A stretch of 64,000 nt of DNA. Origin: Cladophialophora immunda. Its lineage: Eukaryota; Ascomycota; Eurotiomycetes; Chaetothyriales; Herpotrichiellaceae. The notes beneath the pieces were generated by a model. It made no database searches and was not told the DNA's origin. It was given only the letters and a program-made list of their open reading frames with translations. The stretch spans positions 186,001-250,000 of the forward strand of contig NW_015622541.1 of assembly GCF_000835495.1 (NCBI RefSeq). Reading direction: 5' to 3'. Both the position numbers and the translations under genes were made by a program. Positions 46,014 to 56,407 of this stretch are shown here, in pieces; position 1 is the first letter of the stretch; each line of letters opens with the position of its first letter.

Positions 46014-47291
46014 TCAGTGTCCGAGATTGACTCCCCTCTTCAGCCTCTCGACGAGCGCCTCCAGCTCGGCGTTGCGGTCCTCTAATGTTGCTACCTCCTT
46101 TTGCAGGGCCTCCTTCTCTGACCTTAACTGCTGGACTTTGGTCGCCATCTTTTCGCGATGTCTCAGACTATCTTCGAACATGGTTTCAACGCGATTCAGC
46201 AGCACATCTCCTCCCGTTGCACCGCTGGCAAGTGAAATAGCGCCAGTGTTGGGCGCTGTCATGGATTGAGTGCGCAACTCGGTATTTGCCTTCTCGAGCT
46301 CCAAAACACGTTGCTCCATTGCGGCTGTACGAGCTTGTTGCCAAAGATCATCAGAATCGGACCGTGACAGCCTCTGTGGTAGGGGTGTGGTTGCTCCACC
46401 GCCCAAGACCGACCGTCTGTCCTGTGGCTGGGACGACTGCAGTCTCCCCGACCAAGTCGCTTTGGCAAGCTTCCCCCGCAACATCAATACATTTTCCAAG
46501 TCTTCATCTCTCAATTTTCTCATGGCTGCATGCCCTCGCCTCTCTTCTGCGAGCAAATCCCTCACTTTGATCAGATTCGAGAGATCTTCGTTCCTCAGGG
46601 ACAGTAGATCAGCGTGGTTCCTGAGGATGGCTTGATTCTCGCGTTCGAGCTCGGTGATGCGACTTTGAAGTTGGTCGTAGTCCTTGGACATGATCGTGGG
46701 ATGAGACCGTTCGACGTCGGCGACACGGAGGAGGATGGAGTGGAGAAGGTCGGACATAGGACCAGTCGACTCGAACGGAAGGGCTGGGTTGCCGACAAGC
46801 TGCTCTTCTGGCTCGTCAGAAACTCTCAGTCCGGTTACCGTTGGCGTTTTCAAATCCATATCCGCTTGGTCTATTGTCGAGGCGTCCTCAGCCAGTGTGG
46901 CGTGCGAGTCGTCTGTGGCCACAGATTCACTACGGCTTCTTTGCATCTCTAGGCTCTGGTGCACTTCACGGTGCTGTTTTGCTGCGACGAGGAAGTGCTC
47001 TCGTGAGTTCAGGTGGAGTGTTCGCTTCTTGGGCTGCCAGAGGGGCATGTCCTCCAGGTTGAAAGGTAACTCTTGCGGCTGGACTTGCGGTGGCAGCGAT
47101 GCATCCTGATGCTGCTTGTCGTCTTGGTATGAAGATAGCAGGCTGTCATGGTCGTTCTCACTGTAGTTGGTTTCCGGGCTCGATCCCAGCTGTGACGAGT
47201 GCTTGCTTGAAGTAGATGTGGCCATTGAAGCTACAGACATTGCGATAGAATGGCTGGAGGATGTGCGGGTGATGCGACTGGGCGACCACAT
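46014..47291 (-). CDS. Coiled-coil protein of unknown function
   Basis: 425 residues, one exon, from ATG 47291; the frame opens upstream only at TTG 47432. The N-terminal 150 residues are Ser/Thr-rich and disordered with a short Pro-Leu-Trp-Gln-Pro-Lys-Lys-Arg motif. Coiled coils lie at about residues 210-285 (Leu-Gln-Ser-Arg-Ile-Thr-Glu-Leu-Glu-Arg-Glu-Asn) and from 330 to the end, where heptads of Leu, Val and Glu/Lys run to Arg-Leu-Lys-Arg-Gly-Val. No enzyme or targeting domain is seen. Such proteins can be cytoskeletal, septal or polarity scaffolds, but this is only suggestion. Two in-frame methionines nearby (residues 18 and 23) could be alternative starts. Confidence 0.75.
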   Translation of the reverse strand: MWSPSRITRTSSSHSIAMSVASMATSTSSKHSSQLGSSPETNYSENDHDSLLSSYQDDKQHQDASLPPQVQPQELPFNLEDMPLWQPKKRTLHLNSREHFLVAAKQHREVHQSLEMQRSRSESVATDDSHATLAEDASTIDQADMDLKTPTVTGLRVSDEPEEQLVGNPALPFESTGPMSDLLHSILLRVADVERSHPTIMSKDYDQLQSRITELERENQAILRNHADLLSLRNEDLSNLIKVRDLLAEERRGHAAMRKLRDEDLENVLMLRGKLAKATWSGRLQSSQPQDRRSVLGGGATTPLPQRLSRSDSDDLWQQARTAAMEQRVLELEKANTELRTQSMTAPNTGAISLASGATGGDVLLNRVETMFEDSLRHREKMATKVQQLRSEKEALQKEVATLEDRNAELEALVERLKRGVNLGH

Positions 47292-49287
47292 TGTCCCTAG
47301 AGCCTGTGATGGAATAGCTGGCTCTGGGAGGTATAGGCAACAGAAGCAAGGGGATAGTGCGTCAAGGGGGATATGCGGCGCAAAGAGTTGCCTAGCAAGA
47401 AGCAATAGCGAGGCTGTGGGGGAGTAGATCAAAAAGTAAAGGAAGCGAAGATATGACGAGACTCTGCGCCCAGATCAAGCGTCCCATCGACCTTTTAAGC
47501 TTTCGTGATATTGGCACTCTGTGTTCTTTGGTAGTCGAGGTGAGATAGAAGGGAAAAGGGGGCGTGTGCGCCTGAAGCAGCCGTGAAACGTGCCCCTTGC
47601 TTCGGCTTGACGAGGCTGTGACCGAGTTGAGACGATGCCGTTTCTGCAATGCGATAGGACGAGGCTGCCACCAATCGCCGTGCGCATCACAGCCCGCTGT
47701 TCACCCTCGACTCCCCAGCCCAGACGAGAAGAAGAGTGTGCGTGCTCCGGGGAATCCCTCAGAATGGTCCGAGCTATGCGCTGCCGTGGACGAGTCATAT
47801 CCCTTATCAACGGAAAGGGGGCCAGGCATATCTGCGGAACTAGGATACATGACAGCTTCATCACGTTCACCACTTGGCTTACAAAATCAATCTAGACCAA
47901 TCACTCCGTGCCTCCATCAACTTGGCCGAAATACACCATTGCTTGAGTCAACACGGTCCTCTGGTGCTAGTTGCCGCATCTTGGATTGCCTTCTTTGCTC
48001 AAACCCCGGTGTCACCACAAACCCCACCCTGCCCGAGAGATCGAGATCTGCCCCCTCGCTTCCAGAAGTGATGTCCTTGATGTCGGTCAAGTCGCGCGGC
48101 GTCAGTTCTCCCAGGGGGTGTGGGCAGAAAGAGGCGTACCTCGTACACGACATCGTCCCAGGGACATGAAGGGAACAAACTCGGGGGCGTGGTGAAGTAG
48201 CGCGGTGATGGTGGTGTTGGCCTCCCCATCAAGGGTGCCTGACGGCAAGGAGAAAAGCCTTGCGAGCCGCGAGTGGACGGCTGAGATGTTGTCCTCAAGA
48301 CTCGACCTGATTTCCCGATCTTGGGTCATTGGATTCGTCGGGGGACTTCCAGCAACGTCTGAGGCGGTCGATGGTTGTCGTAGCGGTCATTCCTCTGGCA
48401 AGAAATTACTCGGCGTTATTGGCCGCCTAGGGGGGGACAATATGTCATATCTGGCAGACTCTGCTTTCAGAGTGCTTTTCATGATCTTGACTTTGAGATT
48501 GTGTCCTACGTCCGTTTGCGGGCGGGTCTTTTTTAGGGTCCCTGCCAAATGTGTACAATTGCAATATACCACCAGAGCTCCTTGTAAGTAACCTCGTCCG
48601 CGAAGTCCAGTGCATATCAAAGTCAGCCTTTCGGCCATGATGGCTCGTGGCGAGTCGGTACGATACGCAAATACTGCGTGGCTCTGCTCTTAAGATATCG
48701 CACCTTGGCTTCGACAGCTTGAGCAGTCTTCTAAGCGCCGCAATGTGCTGTAGTCCGGTGGCCGAAGGCGAGAGGGGGATTCATAGGGGACTTGGTTCTC
48801 AGTCATGGAACTTGGCTGCAAGCTCTATACAATATGTTTACTCGGTAGCTTTATCAGAGTCTATATCTGCTCTATGGCCCTGTGCAGAAGGACTTGCAAC
48901 CAGATGGGAGGAAGCATGCTCTCAGCCTTGTCAAGAACCCTTTAAAGCGGCCGGCGCATTCCGCAAATCACAAGGCTGAGAGGGCGGCGAGGGATGCCGG
49001 AAGGCTAGTGAGGCCAATGCGGCCAGCCTTGCCATGCCACGCAAACGCCCTTTTACCTCGTCCTGGATCCTTTGACTCGACAGACTCGAACTACACGTTT
49101 GGATGGAGAATCGTCCCTGGATCGACCTTGCATGCGGCTAACAATTAACACCTCGTGCATACACTCCTTTATATACTAGAAAAATCTCTAAATAGCTCTG
49201 CTATCACCGTCGGTTGCCAACGCCCATGACCTCATCCTGAGCCTCAGCCTGCGACTCCTGTGCCCTGCAACCAGCATCCGACGAATA
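47292..49287. other. Intergenic: coiled-coil gene promoter to E2 gene promoter
   Basis: 2.0 kb. The only protein-like content is on the minus strand at 47917-48329 (separate entry). The remaining frames, such as 47597-48169 (+), are antisense to it or low-complexity. Confidence 0.5.
47917..48329 (-). CDS. Candidate small two-exon gene, unknown
   Basis: From ATG 48329 a 59-codon stretch reads like protein (Leu-Ala-Arg-Leu-Phe-Ser-Leu-Pro-Ser-Gly...Ala-Pro-Glu-Phe-Val-Pro-Phe-Met). A second acidic stretch, in another frame, runs from Leu-Thr-Pro-Arg-Asp-Leu-Thr-Asp to Phe-Arg-Pro-Ser and stops at 47917. A 41-nt intron (donor GTGTAC, acceptor GGGAG) would join them in frame, but it is short and lacks a branch site. 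I do not recognise the product. It could be a fragment or chance. Confidence 0.25.
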
Positions 49288-50535
49288 ATGGCTCCCTCTC
49301 CTACGATCCGACGCCTCCTCAAAGAGACTGCCGAACTCTCCTCCCCTTCTTCGAACCCGAATCCCGCTTTCTTCGCGGGTCCCGTCTCCGAAGCCGATTT
49401 ACATGAATGGCATTTCACCCTGCTGGGTCCTCCCTCCCCGTCCCCCTACGCCGGGGGAATGTACCACGGCCGCATCACGCTACCGGCCACATACCCGCTG
49501 AAGCCGCCCAACTTCAGATTCCTCACCCCGTCGGGGAGATTCGAGGTGAACCGCGAGATATGTCTGAGCATCTCCGGGTTTCACGAGGAGACGTGGATGC
49601 CCGCCTGGGGGGTGCGGACCGCGTTGACGGCGCTCCGAACGTTCATGGCGGAAAAGGGCTCGGCCGGCCAGGTCGGAGGCTTGGAGGCGCCCGCGGACGT
49701 GAGGAAGAGACTTGCAAAGGAAAGCCGGGGTTGGAGGTGCGACGCCTGCAAGAAAACGAACGAGACCATCATGCGCGAGTGGTGGGACATCTGTCGGGAA
49801 GCCGGGGTCAGTGTCTCGGCAGAGGAGGATCTGGGATTAGAGACTCTGCCAGAGGGGATGACGCTCGAGGCGCGAGATCCCAATGCGCAGTCTAATGCTT
49901 CTTCGCAAGCAACCGCTGGGACGAAAAGTGGAAGCGAAGCTGGTGCACAGGACGCCCCGAAGGGGACAGCGGCGGTATCACAAGAGCGGCGGCCGCAACC
50001 CTCTACAAATCCAGATCCCAACACGTCGACGCCATCTGCATCGGTGCCGGTACCACCCTCCCAGCAACCTCAACCCCCCTCATCGTCGTCACACTCGTCA
50101 CGATCCAACTCATCCAACCTCACCCGACCTACAAGCCAGAGATGCATCCCCATGGTCCCCACCCCGTCCGCGGAAGCAGCCCAGGCCTCGGCCGAAGCAG
50201 TCCTGACGCCGGGCGACTTTGTCCAACCTCCCTCTGATGGCTCCACGGCATCCAACACCGGCTCTTCCACCACCCATCGACGGCCCCTTTTCACGGGCCT
50301 ACACAATGCCCCGCTCGCCGCCGCGAACGCGGCCATCGCCCAGAGCGCGCGGCCCCTGACGCTCCAGCGCGGTCGGGGACGGGACAGGGAGCAGCAGACC
50401 ATCACGATCGACCGGGCCATCGCGGGCGTGTTCCTCGCGCTGTGCCTGATGGTGCTGAAGAAGATCTTCTACCCGGCCGGCGGGCCCGGGGACCGGTATA
50501 ATGGGGTGGACGAGTTCTACCTGCAGCGAGAGTAG
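49288..50535 (+). CDS. UBC6: Tail-anchored ubiquitin-conjugating enzyme, Ubc6 / UBE2J type
   Basis: 415 residues, one exon. The UBC fold occupies about residues 5-150, with Pro-Pro-Asn-Phe-Arg-Phe-Leu-Thr and the active-site cysteine at about residue 92 in Asn-Arg-Glu-Ile-Cys-Leu-Ser, the arrangement typical of the Ubc6/UBE2J group rather than other E2s. A Ser/Pro/Gln-rich linker follows, and a single membrane span near residues 377-394 (Ala-Ile-Ala-Gly-Val-Phe-Leu-Ala-Leu-Cys-Leu-Met-Val-Leu) lies close to the C-terminus. These are ER-membrane E2s for ER-associated degradation, acting with Doa10- or Hrd1-type ligases. The roughly 20 residues after the span are more than most tail anchors carry. 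Whether it is the Ubc6 or the UBE2J1 orthologue is not decided. Confidence 0.88.
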   Translation: MAPSPTIRRLLKETAELSSPSSNPNPAFFAGPVSEADLHEWHFTLLGPPSPSPYAGGMYHGRITLPATYPLKPPNFRFLTPSGRFEVNREICLSISGFHEETWMPAWGVRTALTALRTFMAEKGSAGQVGGLEAPADVRKRLAKESRGWRCDACKKTNETIMREWWDICREAGVSVSAEEDLGLETLPEGMTLEARDPNAQSNASSQATAGTKSGSEAGAQDAPKGTAAVSQERRPQPSTNPDPNTSTPSASVPVPPSQQPQPPSSSSHSSRSNSSNLTRPTSQRCIPMVPTPSAEAAQASAEAVLTPGDFVQPPSDGSTASNTGSSTTHRRPLFTGLHNAPLAAANAAIAQSARPLTLQRGRGRDREQQTITIDRAIAGVFLALCLMVLKKIFYPAGGPGDRYNGVDEFYLQRE

Positions 50536-50867
50536 GTCTGTCTGCGCAGCCCTCAGCATTTTGGCTATCTTTGGAGACATGCTTGGATTTGCCATGGTCG
50601 GGAAAAAACCATTGGAATATGCCGGGTTGTCGGGGTGGGGTTTGGTTTGGGATCCGGGCTTATGATCATGATGATATTGGTATGGATGGAAACATCAAGG
50701 GGTCAGTGGATGTAAAGGAACGAAAGGGGGGTTTGCTTTCTGGATTATTTCCCCATGGCTTTTGTCTTCTGAAAAGCGTGAGCAAGCGTACAAGCCAGCG
50801 AGCGTCCAAGCGAGCAACGCCGCAACGACTAGAGAGCTCGGCGCGAGTCTCATACCAGGCCTCAAGG

Positions 50868-50887
50868 TACCTACCTACCTACCTACC
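50868..50887. repeat. (TACC)5 microsatellite
   Basis: Five uninterrupted TACC units. Confidence 0.9.
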
Positions 50888-51120
50888 TATGTAGCAGGTC
50901 CACATGCGTTGCGTACATTTATTTGTTATTGTATATATGGCACTCTATGGTGGGAAATTCTTTTCCCACGACCCAACCCGGAAAAGGGATTCTCTACCTC
51001 TTCTTCCGGACCGCTTGGAATGATAGAATAGAGCAGGCTGCCCCGAGCGCAGCCTTGGTTCATTTTTGCGCCTTGTGGCAGAACGCTAACCTACATACAT
51101 GCATGCATAAAAGTATCCAA

Positions 51121-51165
51121 ATCCAGTCCAATCCGATCCAATCCAGCCCAGCCCAGCCCAGTCCC
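51121..51165. repeat. Degenerate pentanucleotide array, nine units
   Basis: Nine consecutive 5-bp units of the form RYCCR (ATCCA, GTCCA, ATCCG, ATCCA, ATCCA, GCCCA three times, GTCCC). It lies 3' of both flanking genes. Confidence 0.8.
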
Positions 51166-51333
51166 GCAATGCGCCCATGGTCGACCGTGTGATACATAAC
51201 CAGAGCCGTGATCGCGCATGCATGCCAAGGGGATTTGTTTGGATGTATCCAAGGGGATCGGTTGATCGACCCATCCATCGTAGCCCGGACCACGTTGTCC
51301 CGACCAGATACACAAGATGAATCCCCCGACCCA

Positions 51334-53094
51334 TCATCTTAGTCTACCTGCACGGTTCCTCCTGATCCAGCCTCTCTCTGCATCGTCTTCCTCAGCCCTA
51401 ACGTCATACCCAATATCCGAGTCGCTGTCTTCGTCGCCACTGCTGACCTCGAACGGCTCGTTCTGGTCAAAGTCCCTCCTATGTCTTCTCTTGTTCTGAT
51501 CGGCCGTCGAGGCGTTCTTTTGGTTAGGAGGGAGATGCTTCATGGACATGGCGCTGCGGGAGTACACGTCCTCGTCCTCGGTCCGTGGGACAGTAGTTTC
51601 GTGGTGCTCGTCAAAATTGATGGTGTAGTCGCGGTCTCGATCCCTCTCGTACTCTTGATACCCATAGCCCCGATTGTCTCTTCCATTTCTAGGTGCTGCA
51701 TGTTGATCATGGTCCATCATTGCCGCCAGCCTTTGCTCTTTTCGCCGCACTGCTTCTTCCTGCGCCGCCATCCATTTCGGGCTGACTTCCCACCGCCATC
51801 CGTCACCTGTGGTATTACATATGGGCAAGGCCCAGAGAAACCGATTAGGTCCAAACAAGTGGTTAAGATTCCGACGCCAGCCTAGATCGAATGCATTGGG
51901 CATCTTCTCGGACTCTTCATCATCTAGATATTGAGAGTATCTCTCCCGCTCGCGAGCGGCCTCCATGTGGGAGTAAGTGTTTCGCAATGACCGAAGGGCT
52001 GGGGTATCGCTGAAAGCGTCTTGGTGGTGGCGGCGGTTGTCGGGGGACGGATCTGGGCTTTGAGAAAACGGGTTCTCGCGGCGCGCTGTGTTATAGACAC
52101 TCGGGACAGGCGAAGTATGTTCTTCGCCTTCCTCATACCGCGAGGCTCCAGGGACAGCATTGGCATTCCACTCAAGAAACTGCTCCCCAGCTCGCTGCAA
52201 CCGACCTGCAACACCTTCGGAGCTGCGTCTGCTGTGGTTTAATTGTTGCTCCTGGCGATTTCGTTCCACGAGAGTCCTGACACCACTAAGATATCTCGTC
52301 TTCTCAAGTCTCTCGATAGTAGTTTGGCCGTTCATGCAAAGATAAATATGCCAACCGGTGAACGCACTCAGTACCAGACCGATGATTCCGGCTATGACGG
52401 AAAGGAGGATAGTATTGACTGGTGCCACTTCATCGAGATAGCCACTTTGCTCGAACAGCTCTTTCCACATCCACCACGCTGCATTGAAAAAGCATACCCA
52501 ACAGAACAGAGACGTATATATGAGGAAGAGTACAAATGCTTTATAGTTCCGCAAGCCCAGGCAGGTGGACAGCCAGGGGCAGTGATGGTCCATCTTCAAC
52601 ACGCATCTCTTGCACGTAGAGCAATGATGTGTCCGGTCAGGCTTCGGAGTGTGGCACTTTTTGCAGAATCTGGGCGCTCCGGTCGAGGAAACGGTGATGC
52701 TCTGGACCTGGCTCGCATCGGTGGGGGGTTCGTGAGTAGGAAGCATCGAGTATCTCCCCTGGCTCCTATCCGAGGACTTCGCAGGAGATTTCAAGGGTGA
52801 ACCAGGATCCGTAAAGGCGGCGACTGTGTAGGACCAGTTCGCCAACGCGTAGAGGGTGACCCCCAACATCGACATGGCTTGGATCAACCACCACACATGT
52901 TTTGACCGGTGAGATCCGAAGCCGATCGACGCCACCACCCACACCGCCCATGTTGTTACACTATACACAAAAGCGAGAGGGAAGAAGGTGGCTATGGCGC
53001 AGCAGACACGCTCGCACGTCCGGGCGCATGATCGTAGTCGGCGGCGCGAAGGGGTTGGAGGGGGCGAGGAGGACGGACTCGAGTGGCTGGGCAT
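51334..53094 (-). CDS. PFA3: DHHC palmitoyltransferase, Pfa3 type
   Basis: 586 residues in one exon from ATG 53094. Two N-terminal membrane spans (about 28-50 and 66-88) are followed by the cysteine-rich domain Cys-Lys-Lys-Cys...His-His-Cys...Cys, with the catalytic Asp-His-His-Cys near residues 168-171, then two more spans (about 185-208 and 225-248) and a Thr-Thr-x-Glu motif. The C-terminal 330 residues are cytosolic, charged and rich in Ser/Arg. Pfa3-type enzymes S-acylate Vac8 at the vacuole and support its fusion. The family match is strong, the Pfa3 subtype likely. The C-terminal tail is longer than in yeast (336 residues in total there), which is usual for filamentous fungi. Confidence 0.9.
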   Translation of the reverse strand: MPSHSSPSSSPPPTPSRRRLRSCARTCERVCCAIATFFPLAFVYSVTTWAVWVVASIGFGSHRSKHVWWLIQAMSMLGVTLYALANWSYTVAAFTDPGSPLKSPAKSSDRSQGRYSMLPTHEPPTDASQVQSITVSSTGAPRFCKKCHTPKPDRTHHCSTCKRCVLKMDHHCPWLSTCLGLRNYKAFVLFLIYTSLFCWVCFFNAAWWMWKELFEQSGYLDEVAPVNTILLSVIAGIIGLVLSAFTGWHIYLCMNGQTTIERLEKTRYLSGVRTLVERNRQEQQLNHSRRSSEGVAGRLQRAGEQFLEWNANAVPGASRYEEGEEHTSPVPSVYNTARRENPFSQSPDPSPDNRRHHQDAFSDTPALRSLRNTYSHMEAARERERYSQYLDDEESEKMPNAFDLGWRRNLNHLFGPNRFLWALPICNTTGDGWRWEVSPKWMAAQEEAVRRKEQRLAAMMDHDQHAAPRNGRDNRGYGYQEYERDRDRDYTINFDEHHETTVPRTEDEDVYSRSAMSMKHLPPNQKNASTADQNKRRHRRDFDQNEPFEVSSGDEDSDSDIGYDVRAEEDDAERGWIRRNRAGRLR

Positions 53095-53752
53095 GGGAGA
53101 AACGGGTACGAGAAGAATTCTATATTGGCGCTACTCGAAGGAACTGTTGGTGTACAATCACTCAGGCGGTCGAGTCCAGTGTCGTGGACGAGTGATCATC
53201 TCGAAGGCGTTGACTGCATGGTTGCGGCAAGGGAGGAGGTAAGAAATTCTTTATCCAAGGACGCAGGCTCATGAATCTAGGAGAGTAAAATGAATGGACT
53301 GGAGCACTCTGTGTAGTGTCAATGCTGGTGGACTGGGAAATACAATGCGTAGGTGATGCGTCTAACATTTACTGTGCGTTGTGAGGAGTTTTGAAACGGC
53401 GCAGTTGAGATGCTGCGAGGCTGGCGGCGGAGTGACGTGGTCCCAAGGCTCTTCCTCAGCCTTGCTATGAATACCTACATACGCGAGGCTGCTGCCTCCG
53501 CCACCTCCGCTGCGAACCTTACCATCTTCTCGCCTCTCGCGTCTCATCTTGGTGGCTGGGATCTAGAATGGGCGGTGGAGGAAGTACATCAGAGTGCAGA
53601 TATTGCATTTGTGTGTCTAAACGAGTGTAGCAGTAGTTGGATATTCCATGTGATATCCACTTCTGTCTCTTGGACCCCAGCCCTGTTCATTTGCTTCACC
53701 AGTCCCTTCAATGTTGCCTCATTGCTCTTTTTACTTATCACCTCGTCCATCT
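53095..53752. other. Intergenic: palmitoyltransferase promoter, acetyltransferase 3' side
   Basis: 658 bp; no supported gene. Confidence 0.5.
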
Positions 53753-54592
53753 TCAACCAGACTTCACTGGCTCGGTGTTGGCATTCTCCTCCTTCTTCTC
53801 CAGACCAACCGGCTCCCTGACCATGACATCCATCCTCAGCTCCTTGCCCGCAGCGCGTTGCAAGTAGATATGCTTGCGCAGTTCAAAGCCCAACTTGCCA
53901 TAGATGATGATGTTGATGTCGTGCGAGCTCTCCAGGTAGCAGGGCAGCCCTTCGGTATCGGCCTGTCTTTGGTTAGCCAGTTAACCAGGAAATCTCTGAT
54001 ATGAAGCCCATACCATCTTCGTGACATATTCAATCAGCTTTCGGGCATGACCACGGCCACGTGCCGCCGGCTTGGTACCTATGTAGTTCAGATACCAGGA
54101 ATTGTTGTCCCTCTCCCCCAAGATTTCCTGCTTAGTGTGATGCAACAGGGGCAAGAACTCATCGAAGAATCGCACGTTTCCCTCCTTGGACAGCTTCCAG
54201 CTCAACCGCCACATGCCGCTGCGAAGGATGGTGAACCAGTCGTCGATGTTCTTGCCTGGTGGCAGCCACAGAGCAACGCAATCAAAGTCCTCACCAACCG
54301 TCAAGACCAGTCCTTGGAGACAGTGAGCATAGGTGACATACTCCATGGAGGCTTTGTGCAACTCGAAGCGCTCCTCTTCCGTCATATCCATGCGGTCCGG
54401 AGTGTCGATGGCGTAGCGGACGATGTTGTCAAGTCGAAACGCCTCGGCCAGACAGGCGGCGGCCTGCTTGTACTCGTGCGGAGCGACGACGCGGACTTGA
54501 TCCTTGTTCGGGGTGGTCGCGGCGACCTTTGCGGGTTTCTCGTGGATGATGGCAGCGTCCAGAATGGGGACAGCAGCACTAGGAAGAGCCAT
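53753..54592 (-). CDS. GNAT-family N-acetyltransferase
   Basis: Exons 54592-54014 and 53962-53753 give 262 residues. The 51-nt intron (GTATGG, branch GGCTAAC, acceptor AGACAG) joins Lys-Met to Ala-Asp-Thr-Glu-Gly-Leu-Pro-Cys-Tyr-Leu-Glu-Ser in phase 0. The acetyl-CoA motif is Pro-Ala-Ala-Arg-Gly-Arg-Gly-His-Ala-Arg-Lys-Leu near residues 178-189, preceded by a Tyr-Leu-Asn-Tyr-Ile-Gly strand. The second exon supplies the motif B Tyr-x-Lys-Leu-Gly-Phe segment, so the fold is complete. The substrate is unknown; relatives acetylate small amines or protein termini. Only with the second exon is the domain whole. Confidence 0.87.
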
Positions 54593-56407
54593 ACTGAAAA
54601 GGATTGGGGATTTAGCAGTTTCTAGGTTTTGACTCTTTCTTTTCTTTCTTTGGTCCTTTCTTTTACTTTAGTCGAAAGGTCAAACATGGTCGGTCAACCT
54701 ACTCTGTGATCAACCTCGATCAAGGGGTCTTGTAGAATGGCCTGTATGCTCGGAACACAGCTGAGCAGTAGAGACAGTGTCGCTTCTAAATGGGAAGCGG
54801 AGGCTGGGGCAAGAGGTGCGTATATCAACCGACATCAGCGTATGATACGTCTGAGGGGTTAAACTTTGCAGAGAAAAGGCAGAGACGAAAGGATGGCTAG
54901 CAGAGCAGTATAGATAGTTCTGTTTGATCTCGCGGGTTGCACGAAAGCGTTGGATGCGTGGCACGACGGGTCGAGGGTCGAACGGAGGATCGAACGTGGG
55001 AGCTGTGCTAACGGTTGTGTAGCTCCAAGGTCACGACAGGCAGCTGATGATGTCGAAGTCGACACTTCAGTGATCTTGTACGAGGCCTCGAGGCTGGAAG
55101 CAAAGCAGAAGAAGGGTGGAGGTGTCTCGTAGGGAGGCGGGCGGGAGTTTATCAACCTGCCAACGATGGAGACGCGAGGCAAGGTTCCTGGGTGCCACTT
55201 GGCGGAAAGGATGTGGTGAGAAGCCAATCGCCAGGGTAGGACGAGTTGGACGAGTAAGTATTCGTGGGACGAAGATGGCTGAAGCCGACGTAATTCAGTC
55301 AGCACCCACGGGCTCGTCGGATTGCTGGAATCAACGGCAATGGCTCCTCCCCACGCTATTGCATGCTGGAGTGCAACCAGAGGCTTCACATCAGCAGCAG
55401 CTGTGCATATCCAGCTTGTCTGCCCGTCTTTCGGCTGCCACGCTCCTGTACGGTGCTTTGTATCAGCTCCACCCTGCAACCAGTGAGTGGAGGGCAATGG
55501 ACATGAGCGAGAGGGAAAGGGTCACGGGGTCCAACGCATCGACATGCTCGTTGAGGTTTAGGCAGGAAAATGGGTTGCAGACGGAGTGAGGCGAAACTTG
55601 GGGGCAGCCAAGGGGGCATGATTGGTGCATCTTCTCGTTCCTTTTGGGTCCCCGACAGCAGTGTGCAAAGGCCTGAGTGGTCAGCCTGCGTGGGATATCT
55701 GTGCAATCTGATCTTTTTCCGCGAATCCGCCCTTGTGACCAACTATCAATGGAGCGGGAAAGGGGTCAGATGGAAGAGCGGCTTTTGCGCGTATCATACA
55801 CACTTACCTGAAGACTTTGACAATACCTATCCTCGATATACATAGACCAAATGGCCCTTTCACGTAGGAAAAATACCGGTAAAGAACAGTCTGACAATGG
55901 GGAATCCCGAGACCGCCGCAACAACAGCAGTCCGAGTCCCAAGGCGCTGATCAAAAAACGACCCAGTTGCCGCTGTTCCGATCGAGCCAGGCAGGAGAAA
56001 ATGGAGCCAGCGAGAGCCCACAGCGGCTGCCAGAGATAAGGTAGCCTCCATTTCATAACATAACAGATAGATATATGCTTATGATGATCAGCCGGCGTGC
56101 TTGTATATGCCATTTATATAGGATGGTCTTGGCACAATGGTGGAGGTTCAAAGTTGCGAGACATCAGAAGTCGGCACGGCTTGACCAATAACTATATATA
56201 TATATCCTCTCTAAACCCCTGTCATCGATCTTTACGCATGATTCATGGCGGCAACAGCATCATAGATGATATGGCTGATAGCAGGATATAAGGCGAGTAG
56301 TGATTGAGCAGTCTGGTGGATCTCGGCGCATTTTAGAGATTTGTTGTCGAAGTCAATGACCTTGAGCGCTGTGATGAGATGTCATTGCGCACGTCCATGT
56401 TACTGCC
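54593..56407. other. Intergenic: acetyltransferase promoter to transporter 3' end
   Basis: 1.8 kb. A T/C-rich tract (about 54632-54668) lies just upstream of the acetyltransferase start. Opposed frames of 212 codons (54859-55497, -) and 157 codons (55116-55589, +) overlap and lack any domain or splice logic. An (AT)-rich tract at about 56190-56205 is downstream of the transporter. Confidence 0.5.

Larger units (their letters stand above)
50536..51333. other. Intergenic between convergent genes with simple repeats
   Basis: 798 bp between the E2 and palmitoyltransferase stops. It carries a (TACC)5 run and a degenerate pentamer array. No gene is supported. Confidence 0.55.

Noticed and set aside
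54859..55497. 212-codon minus-strand frame opposite a 157-codon plus-strand frame
   Set aside because: Both lack domains and conserved-looking blocks; likely chance frames in a GC-balanced gap.
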